Source: Nocardia colli
GTDB taxonomy: Bacteria > Actinomycetota > Actinomycetes > Mycobacteriales > Mycobacteriaceae
Direction: 5' to 3'
Assembly (NCBI RefSeq): GCF_008704205.1
Contig: NZ_VXLC01000028.1
Location: 1 to 64,000 of the forward strand
DNA length: 64,000 nucleotides
Made by a program: the position numbers and the translations under genes. Below are positions 16,679-24,735 of the stretch, piece after piece. Below the pieces are notes generated by a model. The model saw nothing but the letters and a program-made list of their open reading frames with translations, made no database searches and was not told the DNA's origin. Position 1 is the first letter of the stretch, and every line of letters begins with the position of its first letter.

Positions 16679-17842
16679 TTGCTGACACAGCCGTTCGCGG
16701 ACGCCATCGCCGCCGCCGAGCAGATCATCACCGAGGCGGCGCACATCCGCACCGAACAGGACCTCGTCGAGGGCTACGACTACCTGGCGGGCAGCATTCG
16801 CGCGGCCTTACAGATGGCGTGGGCCTACGAGCGGGACTTCCCGTTCTTCGTCCAGTCCACCGGGCCGTACACCAAGATGGGCCTGGACAACCCGGACACC
16901 CTGTACTTCCACTCCTATGTGCGCCCGGACGCGGAATACGTGGTCACCGGAAAACGCGGCACCACACGGGATCTGAGCTTCCAGGTGCTCAACGGCAACT
17001 ACTCGCCGGTGGACGTGCCGGACAGCCAGACCGCATTCGACGACCGTTCGCTGGAAATCGGGCCGGACGGGTCCTACGAACTCCGGCTCGGGCCCGGCGA
17101 ATCGCGCCCGGGTTACGTGCATCTCGCGGCGGACTCGGCAATGCTGGTGGTCCGCGAGGTCTACAGCGACTGGGCCACCGAGAAGCCCGGCACCATCCGG
17201 ATCGCGCGGGTCGACCGCGTCGGCGACGCACCGCCGCCGCTGACCAAGGACCTGCTGACCAAGCGGTACGGCGTCGCGGGCAAGATGCTCATCTCCCGGT
17301 TGCAGACCTTCCTGGCCTTCCCGGGCTGGTTCTATCTGAACCTGCCGGTGAACACGATGACCGAACCCCGTTCCACGCCGGGCGGTCTCACCACCCAGTT
17401 CTCCTCGGCCGGGCACTACGAGCTGACCGACGATCAGGCGATGATCATCACGGTGCCGAAATCCGATGCGCCGTACCAGGGTTTCCAGCTCGGCAGCATG
17501 TGGTACCTGTCGCTGGACTACATCAACCACCAGACCAGCCTCACCGCCGACCAGGCGCACGTGGACCCCGACGGCATGATCCGGCTCGTGGTCAGCGAGC
17601 GAAATCCGGGACTGGCCAACTGGATCGAACGCACCGGGCACGATCGCGGGTATCTCCAGTTCCGCTGGCAGCGCCTGGCCCGCGACATGAAGCCCGAAGA
17701 CGGCCCGACGGTCGAGGTGGTGCCGGTCGGCGAACTGGCCCAGCGACTTCCGTTCCACGATCAGGCGAGCGTCACGCCGGAACAATGGCGCGCACGAATC
17801 GCGGTACGGCAGGCTGCCGTCGCGGAAAGGATGCTCGGCTGA
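16679..17842 (+). CDS. DUF1214-domain protein (Rv3531c-like)
   Basis: 387 residues starting with TTG at 16679, with GGAGA a few bases upstream; the nearby ATG at 16668 is out of frame and stops at once. The middle of the protein (GDNPDTLYF-like pattern GLDNPDTLYFHSYVRP, and strands around GYVHLAADSAMLVVREVYSD) has the look of DUF1254/DUF1214 proteins. Its biochemical role is not known. It is the first gene of a three-gene operon with an SDR and a sulfotransferase, and I recall the same order for Mycobacterium Rv3531c-Rv3530c-Rv3529c in the KstR regulon. Its stop overlaps the SDR start (TGATG). Confidence 0.75.
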   Translation: MLTQPFADAIAAAEQIITEAAHIRTEQDLVEGYDYLAGSIRAALQMAWAYERDFPFFVQSTGPYTKMGLDNPDTLYFHSYVRPDAEYVVTGKRGTTRDLSFQVLNGNYSPVDVPDSQTAFDDRSLEIGPDGSYELRLGPGESRPGYVHLAADSAMLVVREVYSDWATEKPGTIRIARVDRVGDAPPPLTKDLLTKRYGVAGKMLISRLQTFLAFPGWFYLNLPVNTMTEPRSTPGGLTTQFSSAGHYELTDDQAMIITVPKSDAPYQGFQLGSMWYLSLDYINHQTSLTADQAHVDPDGMIRLVVSERNPGLANWIERTGHDRGYLQFRWQRLARDMKPEDGPTVEVVPVGELAQRLPFHDQASVTPEQWRARIAVRQAAVAERMLG

Positions 17843-18618
17843 TGTTGCTGCAGGACAAGGTTGTTGTGGTCTCCGGGGTCGGCCCCGGACTCGGTCGCGC
17901 CATCGCGGTGCAGAGCGCCAAGGCGGGCGCCGACGTGGTGCTCGCCTCGCGCACCGAATCGCGGCTCACCGAGGTGGCCAAGGAAATCACCGAGCTCGGC
18001 CGGCGCGCGGTGGTGGTGCCGACCGACATCAACGACGAGGCCGCCGCCGTCCATCTGGTCGAGGCCGCGCAGAGCGCGTTCGGCCGGGTCGACACCCTGG
18101 TCAACAACGCCTTCGCGATTCCGCCGATCACCGATCTCGCCGACGTCGACCTCGATCAGGTGCGCGCCGGATTCGAGACCAATGTGCTGGCGGCGCTGCG
18201 GTTGACCCGGCTGTTCATCCCCGCGCTGGACGAGTCCAACGGCTCCGTGGTGATGATCAACTCGGCGGTGCTGCGGCACTCCCGGCGCACCTTCGGCCCC
18301 TACAAGATGGCCAAGGCCAGCCTGCTCGCCCTGGCCCAGAGCCTGGCCACCGAGCTCGGCCCGCGCGGGATCCGGGTGAATACCATTGCCCCCGGCTACA
18401 TCTGGGCCGACAACCTGAAGTGGTACTTCAACTTCCTCGCCGAACAGCGCGGCATCACCGCCGACGAGGTCTACGCCGAGACGGCGAAGACCATCGATCT
18501 GCGCAAGCTGCCCGAGCCCGACGAGATCGCCGACGCGGTCGTGTTCTTCGCCTCGCCGATGGCGCGCGCGATCACCGGCGCGTGCCTGGACGTCAACGGC
18601 GGCGAATACCACCACTGA
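17842..18618 (+). CDS. Short-chain dehydrogenase/reductase (Rv3530c-like)
   Basis: 258 residues. The N-terminal cofactor loop SGVGPGLGRAI fits GxxxGxG, and the NNA motif (VNNAFAIPP), the catalytic Ser (MINSAV) and YxxxK (YKMAK) are all present. These are the features of a classical NAD(P)-dependent SDR of about 250 residues. The start overlaps the preceding stop, so translation is coupled. Being the second gene behind a KstR-type box, it may oxidise or reduce a hydroxyl/keto group in sterol breakdown, but the substrate is not shown by sequence. Confidence 0.88.
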   Translation: MLLQDKVVVVSGVGPGLGRAIAVQSAKAGADVVLASRTESRLTEVAKEITELGRRAVVVPTDINDEAAAVHLVEAAQSAFGRVDTLVNNAFAIPPITDLADVDLDQVRAGFETNVLAALRLTRLFIPALDESNGSVVMINSAVLRHSRRTFGPYKMAKASLLALAQSLATELGPRGIRVNTIAPGYIWADNLKWYFNFLAEQRGITADEVYAETAKTIDLRKLPEPDEIADAVVFFASPMARAITGACLDVNGGEYHH

Positions 18619-18659
18619 TCGGGTGCGACTGTCTCGCACCACAACTGAGGAGATGAACG

Positions 18660-19823
18660 TTGATCGGTAGGGACGATGTCGGGACCATCGATGATCTGCA
18701 CGCGTCGGCGACCAAGGTCGTCGGGCTGGCCGATTTCGGTGCCGACGACTACCGCGCCGGGCTCGAGGTGCTGCTCGAGTCCTATGCCAAGGACGCGGAG
18801 CTGACGCCGTTCGGCAACAAGGTGAATCGTGCGTTCCTGCGCGGGGCCCTGATCGCCCGGCTGCTCAGCGAGGCCGCGTGGCAACGCTTTCCGGAACACG
18901 CCGAGGTGGCGATCGAACGGCCGATCTTCGTGACCGGCCTGCCGCGCTCGGGCACGACCGCGGTGCACCGGCTGCTCAATGCCGATCCGGCGCACCAGGG
19001 TCTGGAGATGTGGCTCACCGAGATGCCGCAGCCGCGGCCACCGCGGGAGACCTGGGCGAGCAACCCGGTATATCAGCGGATCGAGGCGGCGTTCGAGCAG
19101 CATCATGTGGAGCATCCCGAATTCATGGGGGTGCACCATATTTCCGCCGACCAGGTGGAGGAGTGCTGGCAGCTGCTGCGGCAGTCGGCGATGTCGGTGT
19201 CCTACGAGTGCCTCGGGTATCTGCCGACCTACTCCGAGTGGCTGCGCGAGCAGGACTGGACCGACGCCTATCGCCGGCACCGGCGCAACCTGCAACTGAT
19301 CGGCCTGCCGGACGCCGGGCGGCGCTGGGTGTTGAAGAACCCCAGTCATTTATTCGCACTCGATGCCATTTTCGAGGTGTATCCGGACGCGCTCGTCATC
19401 CAGATGCATCGCGATCCGCGCACCATCATCGCCTCGGTGTGCAGTCTCAACGAGCAGGCGTCGGCCGGCTGGTCGGACAAGTTCCGCGGGCCGGTGGTCG
19501 GCGGTGCGCAATTGGATCTGTGGGCGCGGGGCGCGGATCGGTTCCTGGCGGACCGCAAGCGGCACAATGCCGCTCAGTTCTGCGATGTCGACTATGACGA
19601 CTTCGTCGCGGATCCGATCGGGACGGTCGAATCGATCTACCGGCACTTCGATCTGCCGTTGACCGAGGAGGCGACGTCTTCGATGACGGCGCTGCACGCG
19701 GAAAGTACCTCCGGGGCGGCACGTCCCGCGCATCGCTACACGCTTGCGGACTTCGGTCTTACTGCGGATCAGGTCGACGAGCGGTTCGCGGAGTATCGGG
19801 AGGCGCACTTCCCGGGGCGCTGA
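18660..19823 (+). CDS. Sulfotransferase family protein (Rv3529c-like)
   Basis: 387 residues with a TTG start behind GAGGAG; the ATG at 18653 is out of frame and stops after five codons. The 5'-phosphosulfate-binding loop is FVTGLPRSGTTAVHRLL (about residues 90-106) and the 3'-phosphate-binding region is HRDPRTIIASV. The family moves sulfate from PAPS to a hydroxyl or amine; some members have unknown activity. It is the third gene of the KstR-box operon and ends before a strong hairpin. The nearby cysD-cysNC genes make PAPS, so donor supply and use are encoded in one 7-kb block. Confidence 0.85.
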   Translation: MIGRDDVGTIDDLHASATKVVGLADFGADDYRAGLEVLLESYAKDAELTPFGNKVNRAFLRGALIARLLSEAAWQRFPEHAEVAIERPIFVTGLPRSGTTAVHRLLNADPAHQGLEMWLTEMPQPRPPRETWASNPVYQRIEAAFEQHHVEHPEFMGVHHISADQVEECWQLLRQSAMSVSYECLGYLPTYSEWLREQDWTDAYRRHRRNLQLIGLPDAGRRWVLKNPSHLFALDAIFEVYPDALVIQMHRDPRTIIASVCSLNEQASAGWSDKFRGPVVGGAQLDLWARGADRFLADRKRHNAAQFCDVDYDDFVADPIGTVESIYRHFDLPLTEEATSSMTALHAESTSGAARPAHRYTLADFGLTADQVDERFAEYREAHFPGR

Positions 19824-19873
19824 TCGCGGTTGCCGCGCATGGCAATTCGTGCAGGCGTGCAGAGGGTGCAGTA

Positions 19874-19915
19874 ATCGAGCCCGCGGGGCGACTTCGGTCG
19901 CGCCGCGGGCTCGAT
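19874..19915. terminator. Bidirectional terminator with TTCG loop
   Basis: A 19-bp stem with one mismatch (left arm from ATCGAGCCCGCGG, right arm ending CCGCGGGCTCGAT) closes a TTCG tetraloop, between the convergent sulfotransferase and thioesterase genes. Very stable as RNA on either strand. Confidence 0.85.
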
Positions 19916-19988
19916 CGCGAAACAGGTTGGCCGGAGAGGCATCTCGTGCGCAGATGCAGAGCGCGCAAATCCGGAGTGGCTCGACGAG

Positions 19989-20660
19989 CTACGGCTGGCC
20001 CGGCTTGAGCACGATGAAGAGCGCGTTGGCCTCGGCACACAGTCGGTCGCCATCATGCAGGGTCGCCCGGACGTAGATCTTGCGGCCCTCGCGACGTTCG
20101 GCCCAGGCGCGCACCTTCAGTTCGGTGTGCAACGGAGTGATCGATCGGTAGTCGACGGTGAGCGACGCGGTTCGGGTCACTTCGCCGGCGTAGACCGCCG
20201 CGGCCATGCCGAGGATGTCGTCGAAGCCGATCGCGATGACGCCACCGTGCGCGGCGTTGTTGCCGCCGAGGTGGAAGGTGCGGAAGGTGATGCGGGCGTC
20301 GACGCCGTCGCGGCCGACATGATCGAACACGAACGGCGGCAGCGTGATGTTGCCCCGGCCGGGCAGATCGTGCCTGGTCCAGTTCGGCGTGGACCACTCG
20401 TCCACCTTCGCGGCGTCCAGCTTGTCGTTCAGCTGCTTGAGCAGGCCGATCGTCTCCACCGCCAGTTCGTCGGAGGGGGAGGACAGGCGCACGCGATCCA
20501 TCAGCCCGCGCACCTGCTCGATGAATTCGCCGTAGTGCGGTCCGCCGCGGGTGATGTCGACACTCTGCTCGTGTGCGTTGATCAGCTCGCTCATCGGCCG
20601 GAACGCGCCCTCGTGGTGCTCCTTGCTGGGCAGCGAGTCACCGGCCTGTTGTTCGTCCAT
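19989..20660 (-). CDS. Hotdog-fold thioesterase (PaaI/4HBT superfamily)
   Basis: 223 residues from the ATG at 20660; a longer frame reaches 20696 but would cover the KstR-like box. The C-terminal 130 residues form a hotdog domain with NNAAHGGVIAIGFDDILG, matching the HGG helix start of acyl-CoA thioesterases. The N-terminal 90 residues are helical and unassigned. It would hydrolyse an acyl-CoA. The KstR-like box directly upstream ties it to the neighbouring sterol-type genes, though it is on the opposite strand and separated from them by a terminator. Confidence 0.82.
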   Translation of the reverse strand: MDEQQAGDSLPSKEHHEGAFRPMSELINAHEQSVDITRGGPHYGEFIEQVRGLMDRVRLSSPSDELAVETIGLLKQLNDKLDAAKVDEWSTPNWTRHDLPGRGNITLPPFVFDHVGRDGVDARITFRTFHLGGNNAAHGGVIAIGFDDILGMAAAVYAGEVTRTASLTVDYRSITPLHTELKVRAWAERREGRKIYVRATLHDGDRLCAEANALFIVLKPGQP

Positions 20661-20661
20661 G

Positions 20662-20675
20662 CAGAACACGTTATA
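20662..20675. promoter_or_regulatory. KstR-like box upstream of the thioesterase
   Basis: CAGAACACGTTATA matches TnnAACnnGTTnnA at all but the first base and ends one base from the ATG of the thioesterase. It carries the same AGAACACGTT core as the boxes at 15626 and 16598. Confidence 0.55.
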
Positions 20676-20875
20676 GGTTGCCCGCCGAGTGCTCACTTCG
20701 TGGGCGGCCGGACGGACCGGCGAGTGGGGTGGGAATCCTTCCGGGTGGCCTAGGCTGGTTCGCGATCATCGATCGTGGTTACTCAGGGAGGAACCAGAAC
20801 GGGTGGCGGCGTGGACTCGATGACCGGCCACCACGCGGCGCACTGACCGGCTCGGCGGCGAAAGGCTTTGGGTAG

Positions 20876-21532
20876 ATGAGTATTACGGCGGTTGTCTTCG
20901 ACATGGACGGCGTACTGATCGACTCCGAGCCGGTGTGGGAACAGGTACGCCGCGACTACGTGGCCGAGCGGGGCGGGCAGTGGCTGCCCGACGCGCAGCA
21001 GCGGTTGATGGGCATGAGCACCCGCGAATGGTCGGAGTATCTGAGCACCGACCTCGGCGTCGACGCCGCGCCGGAGACGGTGGCGCGCGACGTGATCGAG
21101 CGGATGGCCGCGCATTACGACCACGAGGTTCCGCTGCTGCCCGGCGCGATCGACGCGGTGCAACGGATGAGCGAGCAGTGGCCGCTCGGCGTGGCCAGCT
21201 CCTCGCCGCGGGCGCTGATCGACGTGGTCCTCGGCCGCACCGGCCTGATCGAATTCTTCAACGTCACCTTCTCGACCGAGGAGGTCGACCGCGGCAAGCC
21301 CGCCCCCGACGTCTACGTCGCGGTCGCCGCCTTCCTCCGTCAGCGCCCCACCGACTGTGCCGCAGTAGAGGATTCGAGCAACGGCATGCGCTCCGCCCAC
21401 GCCGCCGGCATGCGCGTCATCGCCGCCCCCCGCCCCGAATATCCACCCGCCCCCGACGCCCTGGCTCTCGCCACCCACGTCATCACCGACCTAACCGAAC
21501 TAACCCCCACCCTCGTCACCGAACCCGCCTAA
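20876..21532 (+). CDS. HAD-superfamily hydrolase (CbbY/beta-phosphoglucomutase-like)
   Basis: 218 residues. HAD motif I is FDMDGVLIDSE (Asp9 and Asp11), motif II is ASSSPRAL, motif III Lys lies in GKPAPDVY, and motif IV is VEDSSNGMRSA. A helical cap follows motif I, as in subfamily IA phosphatases and phosphoglucomutases. GAAAGG precedes the ATG. It probably removes a phosphate from a small sugar phosphate or similar compound; the exact substrate is unknown. It stands alone; a repeat array begins just after its stop. Confidence 0.88.
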   Translation: MSITAVVFDMDGVLIDSEPVWEQVRRDYVAERGGQWLPDAQQRLMGMSTREWSEYLSTDLGVDAAPETVARDVIERMAAHYDHEVPLLPGAIDAVQRMSEQWPLGVASSSPRALIDVVLGRTGLIEFFNVTFSTEEVDRGKPAPDVYVAVAAFLRQRPTDCAAVEDSSNGMRSAHAAGMRVIAAPRPEYPPAPDALALATHVITDLTELTPTLVTEPA

Positions 21533-21544
21533 CCTGCCCCGCCC

Positions 21545-22155
21545 AACCACGAGTGACGTCCCCGCCACATCCCACCGACAGCGCACTTAACGAGCCCCGG
21601 ACGCACCCCAGTCAAGTCCCGCCCGGCCACTGGCTACGCGCCGAGCGGGACATAGCGCTGCCAAATCGCGAGTGACGCCTCCATGAGGTCCCGTCCGGCG
21701 GTCAGCCGTGCGCCGAACGGGGCATAGCTGCGCGGAATACGTGTCACGTCGGCGTGTGATCCGGTTCGGCGACCAATCGGGCTTGCCTACGCGCAGATCG
21801 GGACATGGTGGTGCCGATTCGTGGGTGTTGGCTCCGTGAGGTTCCGTTTGACGTCCGGCTGTGCGCTGAGTGGGACTTGGTTGCGCCGATTTGTGACTGA
21901 TGGCTCCGTATGGTCCCGTTCGATGACTGGCTGCGCGCCAGGGGATATGGCCGGGAAATACGAGTCACGCCCGCATATGATCCGGGCCTCCGGCTGGCCG
22001 GCCGGTTCGTGTGCCGATTGGGACATGGTGGTGCCGAATTGCGAGTGTTGGCTCCGTGAGGTCCCGTGCGATGGCTGGTTGTGCGGCGAGAGGGACATGG
22101 TTGCGTGGAATCGCGGGTGTTGGCTCCATGCAGTCCCGTTCGGTGTCCGGCGGGG
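21545..22155. repeat. Degenerate tandem repeat array, period ~72 bp
   Basis: About eight imperfect units fill this gene-free stretch of 647 bases (21533-22179). Units open with GGGACATGG or a close form at 21647, 21719, 21800, 21872, 21942, 22020 and 22092, giving spacings of 72, 81, 72, 70, 78 and 72. Most (type A) contain GTGTTGGCTCCGTGAGGTCCCGT or a variant; the units at 21719 and 21942 (type B) instead contain GGAATACG or GAAATACG, then GTCACG and TGATCCGG. The order A-B-A-A-B-A-A suggests a three-unit higher-order repeat of about 220-225 bp. The open frames across it are not convincing genes because unit lengths are not all multiples of three. Confidence 0.8.
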
Positions 22156-22179
22156 GGTGTGAGGTTGGGGGTGTTCTGG

Positions 22180-22776
22180 TTAGGGGGTGGGGGTGCGGTA
22201 GGAGGTCAGGAGGGTGCGGGCGGCTTCGGGGAGATCGGTGTCGAGCCAGGTGGGGAGGGTGGGGGCGTGGCGGCGGAGGGTGGCGTAGGGGAGGTCTACG
22301 ACTACTCGGCTGATGGCGTCGACTTCGCGTTTGCCGGCGCGGCCGAAGAGGGCGGTGGCGAGGCGGCGGAGGTGTGCGATCAGCGGTTCGTTCATGGTGG
22401 CCAGGCGGGTGCGGAAGTCGTCGTCGGGGCCGCCGTCGAGTAGATCGCGGAAGCGGACGTTGAGCAGCAGCCTTGCGTCGTCGGGGAATTCGCGACCGAA
22501 GAGCAGCGCGGCGCGCACCATCGCGACGCCGGCCTCGACCGGGTCTGGGTCATCGGCGGCGGTCAGCACTCCGCTCTGGAACCGTTCGAGCGCGCGCAGC
22601 CAGGCGGCGGTCAGCACGCCGTTGCGGTTACCGAAGCGGTGATAGAGCGTGCCGACCGGCGCGCCACTGGCCTCGGCGATCGCCGCCACGCTGGCCGCGC
22701 GCGGTCCGTCGGCGAGTACCAGGGCGCGCGCTGCGTCGAGGATCACGTCGGTGTCGTGCTTGCGGGGAGGTGCCAT
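22180..22776 (-). CDS. TetR family transcriptional regulator
   Basis: 198 residues with an N-terminal helix-turn-helix (VAAIAEASGAPVGTLYHRFGNRNGVL) and a helical C-terminal domain of unknown specificity. It is divergent from two SRPBCC-domain genes with only 21 bases between the start codons, so it very probably represses them and itself. A perfect 10-bp palindrome begins one base beyond its start codon. Confidence 0.92.
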   Translation of the reverse strand: MAPPRKHDTDVILDAARALVLADGPRAASVAAIAEASGAPVGTLYHRFGNRNGVLTAAWLRALERFQSGVLTAADDPDPVEAGVAMVRAALLFGREFPDDARLLLNVRFRDLLDGGPDDDFRTRLATMNEPLIAHLRRLATALFGRAGKREVDAISRVVVDLPYATLRRHAPTLPTWLDTDLPEAARTLLTSYRTPTP

Positions 22777-22786
22777 GTACTAGTAC
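22777..22786. promoter_or_regulatory. Palindrome GTACTAGTAC, probable TetR operator core
   Basis: A perfect 10-bp palindrome within the 21-bp gap between the divergent TetR and SRPBCC starts. It is short but is the only symmetrical element in the gap, so it may be the core of the operator. Confidence 0.5.
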
Positions 22787-22797
22787 GTTCCTTCTAT

Positions 22798-23166
22798 ATG
22801 GAGCGTTTGTCCTACATTGATGAGCATGCCAGATCGATCGACGCGAATCGCGACCGGGCCTGGAAAGCACTGCTGAAAGTTATCTGCAAAGACCCGAATG
22901 ATCCGTCCACCGTGCCGGGCGGTTTCGTGCTCGACGCCGCGGATGCCCCCGCTCGGCTGGCGCTGAAAGGCCGGCACTGGTTCTCGGAGTACGCCCTGGT
23001 CTTCGAGCTGGATGACGAAGGCGCGAGCCGGACCCGCGTGCGCGCCGAATCCTGGGCGAATTTCCCTGGGCTGCACGGCAAGATCTACCGTGCCCTGGTC
23101 ATCGGCAGCGGCGGGCACAAGCTCGTGGTGCGCCGGCTGCTCCGCCAGATAGCCGCGGCGGTATGA
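22798..23166 (+). CDS. SRPBCC-like (polyketide cyclase/START-fold) small protein
   Basis: 122 residues from the ATG at 22798. The pattern of an N-terminal strand, a helix with DRAWKALLKVI, then antiparallel strands and a long C-terminal helix (KIYRALVIGSGGHKLVVRRLL) is that of SRPBCC lipid/ligand-binding proteins. No catalytic residue can be named. Its stop overlaps the next gene's ATG by four bases, so the two SRPBCC proteins are made together, probably under the divergent TetR. Confidence 0.7.
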   Translation: MERLSYIDEHARSIDANRDRAWKALLKVICKDPNDPSTVPGGFVLDAADAPARLALKGRHWFSEYALVFELDDEGASRTRVRAESWANFPGLHGKIYRALVIGSGGHKLVVRRLLRQIAAAV

Positions 23167-23654
23167 TCACCGGACTGGTCTGGGGCTCGACCGCGGCCGA
23201 GTGTGCCGGCTCGATGCCGTGTGATGAGTTGAAACCCGATGGGCTGCAAGTGGATCGGGCGATCAGCATCGATGCCCCGGACGGCTTGGTCTACGCCTGG
23301 CTGTGCCAATTGCGGGTAGCGCCCTACAGTTACGACCTCCTCGATCACTGGGGCCGCCGCAGTCCGCGCCATCGCGACCCCCGGCTCACCGAACTCGAAG
23401 CGGGGCAACGCTTCATGGATCTGTTCGACCTGGCCTCCTTCGAACCGAATCGGCACATCACGCTCTTCACCGGGAGAGTCGCCGTCACCTACGCCGTTCA
23501 TCCGGAGGGCGCCGGTACTCGTCTGGTCGTCCGGGCGCGGATGAAGGCGCCACGGGCACTCGGACATCTGCTCGCCATCGGCGACCTGGTCATGATGCGC
23601 AAGCAACTGCTGACGCTGAAAGGCCTGGCCGAGGCCGAAGCGCACGGCGACTAG
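23163..23654 (+). CDS. SRPBCC-like protein
   Basis: 163 residues. A strand VDRAISIDAPDGLVYAWLCQL, the loop region YDLLDHWGRRSPR, and FEPNRHITLFTGRVAVTY fit the SRPBCC fold seen in many actinobacterial small proteins. It is coupled to the preceding gene through an ATGA overlap. Function is unknown; a ligand carrier or cyclase-like role is possible by family. Confidence 0.7.
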   Translation: MITGLVWGSTAAECAGSMPCDELKPDGLQVDRAISIDAPDGLVYAWLCQLRVAPYSYDLLDHWGRRSPRHRDPRLTELEAGQRFMDLFDLASFEPNRHITLFTGRVAVTYAVHPEGAGTRLVVRARMKAPRALGHLLAIGDLVMMRKQLLTLKGLAEAEAHGD

Positions 23655-23687
23655 CGCTGTTGATCTTGAATCGAGCATGATCGACGG

Positions 23688-24452
23688 ATGGCATCAGAGG
23701 TACAGCTCGGCGAGGTCCGGACTTGGTATGACGAAACCGGCGACGGTGAACCGGTATTGCTGCTGCACGGCGGCTTCGTGGATTCGCGCTCGTTCGAGCC
23801 CGCCGTCGCCGGACTGGCCGAGCACTTCCGCGTCTTCCGGATGGATCGCCGCGGACACGGCCGCACGCCCGACGTCGAGGGGCCGATCTCCTACGACCTG
23901 ATGGCACAGGACACCATCGCGTTCCTCGACCAGGTGGTCGGCGGGCCCGCGCACCTCGTCGGGTACAGCGACGGCGCGATCGTCGCACTGCTGGTCGCGA
24001 TGCGCCGGCCGGACCTGGTCGGCAAGCTCGTCTCGATCAGCGGAAATTTCCACCGTGACGGCATCCTGCCCGGCGTGCTCGACGGCTTCGGTCACGAGGA
24101 ACCGATGCGGCGCTTGGCCGCTCGCTACGGCGAGGTGTCGCCGGACGGCGAGGAGCATTTCGCCGTGGTCGCCGCGAAGCTCCTGCGGATGGCGCGCGAA
24201 GAACCGACCATGGCCGTCGAGGAACTCGCGGGCATCGGCAGCCGGACCCTGGTGATCGCCGCGGACGACGACGCGATGAGCCTGGAGCACACCATCGCCC
24301 TTTACCGCGCGATCCCGGATTCCGAACTCGCCGTCGTCCCCGGCGCCTCGCATCTGCTCGTCGTCGAAAAGCCCGCCGAGGTCTACCGCCTCGTCGGTCT
24401 CTTCCTCACCACCGACGCGACCCAGACCTGGCAGCCGATCCGCCGCGCCTGA
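23688..24452 (+). CDS. Alpha/beta hydrolase
   Basis: 254 residues. The oxyanion loop is HGGF (LLLHGGFVDSRSF), the nucleophile elbow is GYSDG (Ser about residue 95), the acid is probably an Asp in VIAADDDA, and the His lies in GASHLLV. It has no signal peptide. Such proteins include esterases, haloperoxidase-like hydrolases and C-C hydrolases; the substrate is not apparent. It lies 33 bases after the SRPBCC pair on the same strand and may share their transcript. Confidence 0.85.
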   Translation: MASEVQLGEVRTWYDETGDGEPVLLLHGGFVDSRSFEPAVAGLAEHFRVFRMDRRGHGRTPDVEGPISYDLMAQDTIAFLDQVVGGPAHLVGYSDGAIVALLVAMRRPDLVGKLVSISGNFHRDGILPGVLDGFGHEEPMRRLAARYGEVSPDGEEHFAVVAAKLLRMAREEPTMAVEELAGIGSRTLVIAADDDAMSLEHTIALYRAIPDSELAVVPGASHLLVVEKPAEVYRLVGLFLTTDATQTWQPIRRA

Positions 24453-24494
24453 TCGAATCAGACGTTTCCATCCGGTAGCAGAAACCGGGTCGCG

Positions 24495-24508
24495 CTTGCG
24501 CGCGCAAG
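24495..24508. promoter_or_regulatory. 14-bp perfect palindrome
   Basis: CTTGCGCGCGCAAG lies in the gap between the alpha/beta hydrolase and a small open frame. It could be an operator or simply GC-rich chance; no role is assigned. Confidence 0.25.
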
Positions 24509-24573
24509 ACATTTCGGCAAATTATGCGCTAACGGCATCGCTGTTGGTCATCCGACCGGTCATGCTGAGCGGT

Positions 24574-24735
24574 ATGGACTTCATGAAACCAGCTGAACAA
24601 CTGTTAGCGCAGGTTGCGGCCAGGTTCGGTTCCGCAGAGGCCTTCCTCGACAAGCTGGCGGAGGTGCGCGCGCAAGCAATGGACGACACGGTCGAGATGC
24701 CGCGTGTCGCCGGCGGGTTGCCTACTATTTACTGA
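24574..24735 (+). CDS. Small hypothetical protein (53 aa)
   Basis: A short open frame from the ATG at 24574. The first 40 residues are predicted helical and charged (around AEQLLAQVAARFGSAEAFLDK), and the C-terminus is VAGGLPTIY. It overlaps the end of the minus-strand hypothetical gene by 7 bases. I do not recognise it. It could be a genuine small protein or a chance frame; codon usage includes TTA and ACT, unlike neighbouring genes. Confidence 0.35.
   Translation: MDFMKPAEQLLAQVAARFGSAEAFLDKLAEVRAQAMDDTVEMPRVAGGLPTIY

Noticed and set aside
21787..22098. Minus-strand frame encoding a repetitive Ser/Thr/His-rich peptide
   Set aside because: It results from the 72-bp period (24 codons) of the repeat; other units have 70 or 78-81 bp, and there is no convincing ribosome binding site.
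21545..22155. CRISPR array
   Set aside because: Units are 70-81 bp, imperfect and contiguous with no constant repeat and unique spacer alternation, and there are no cas genes nearby.
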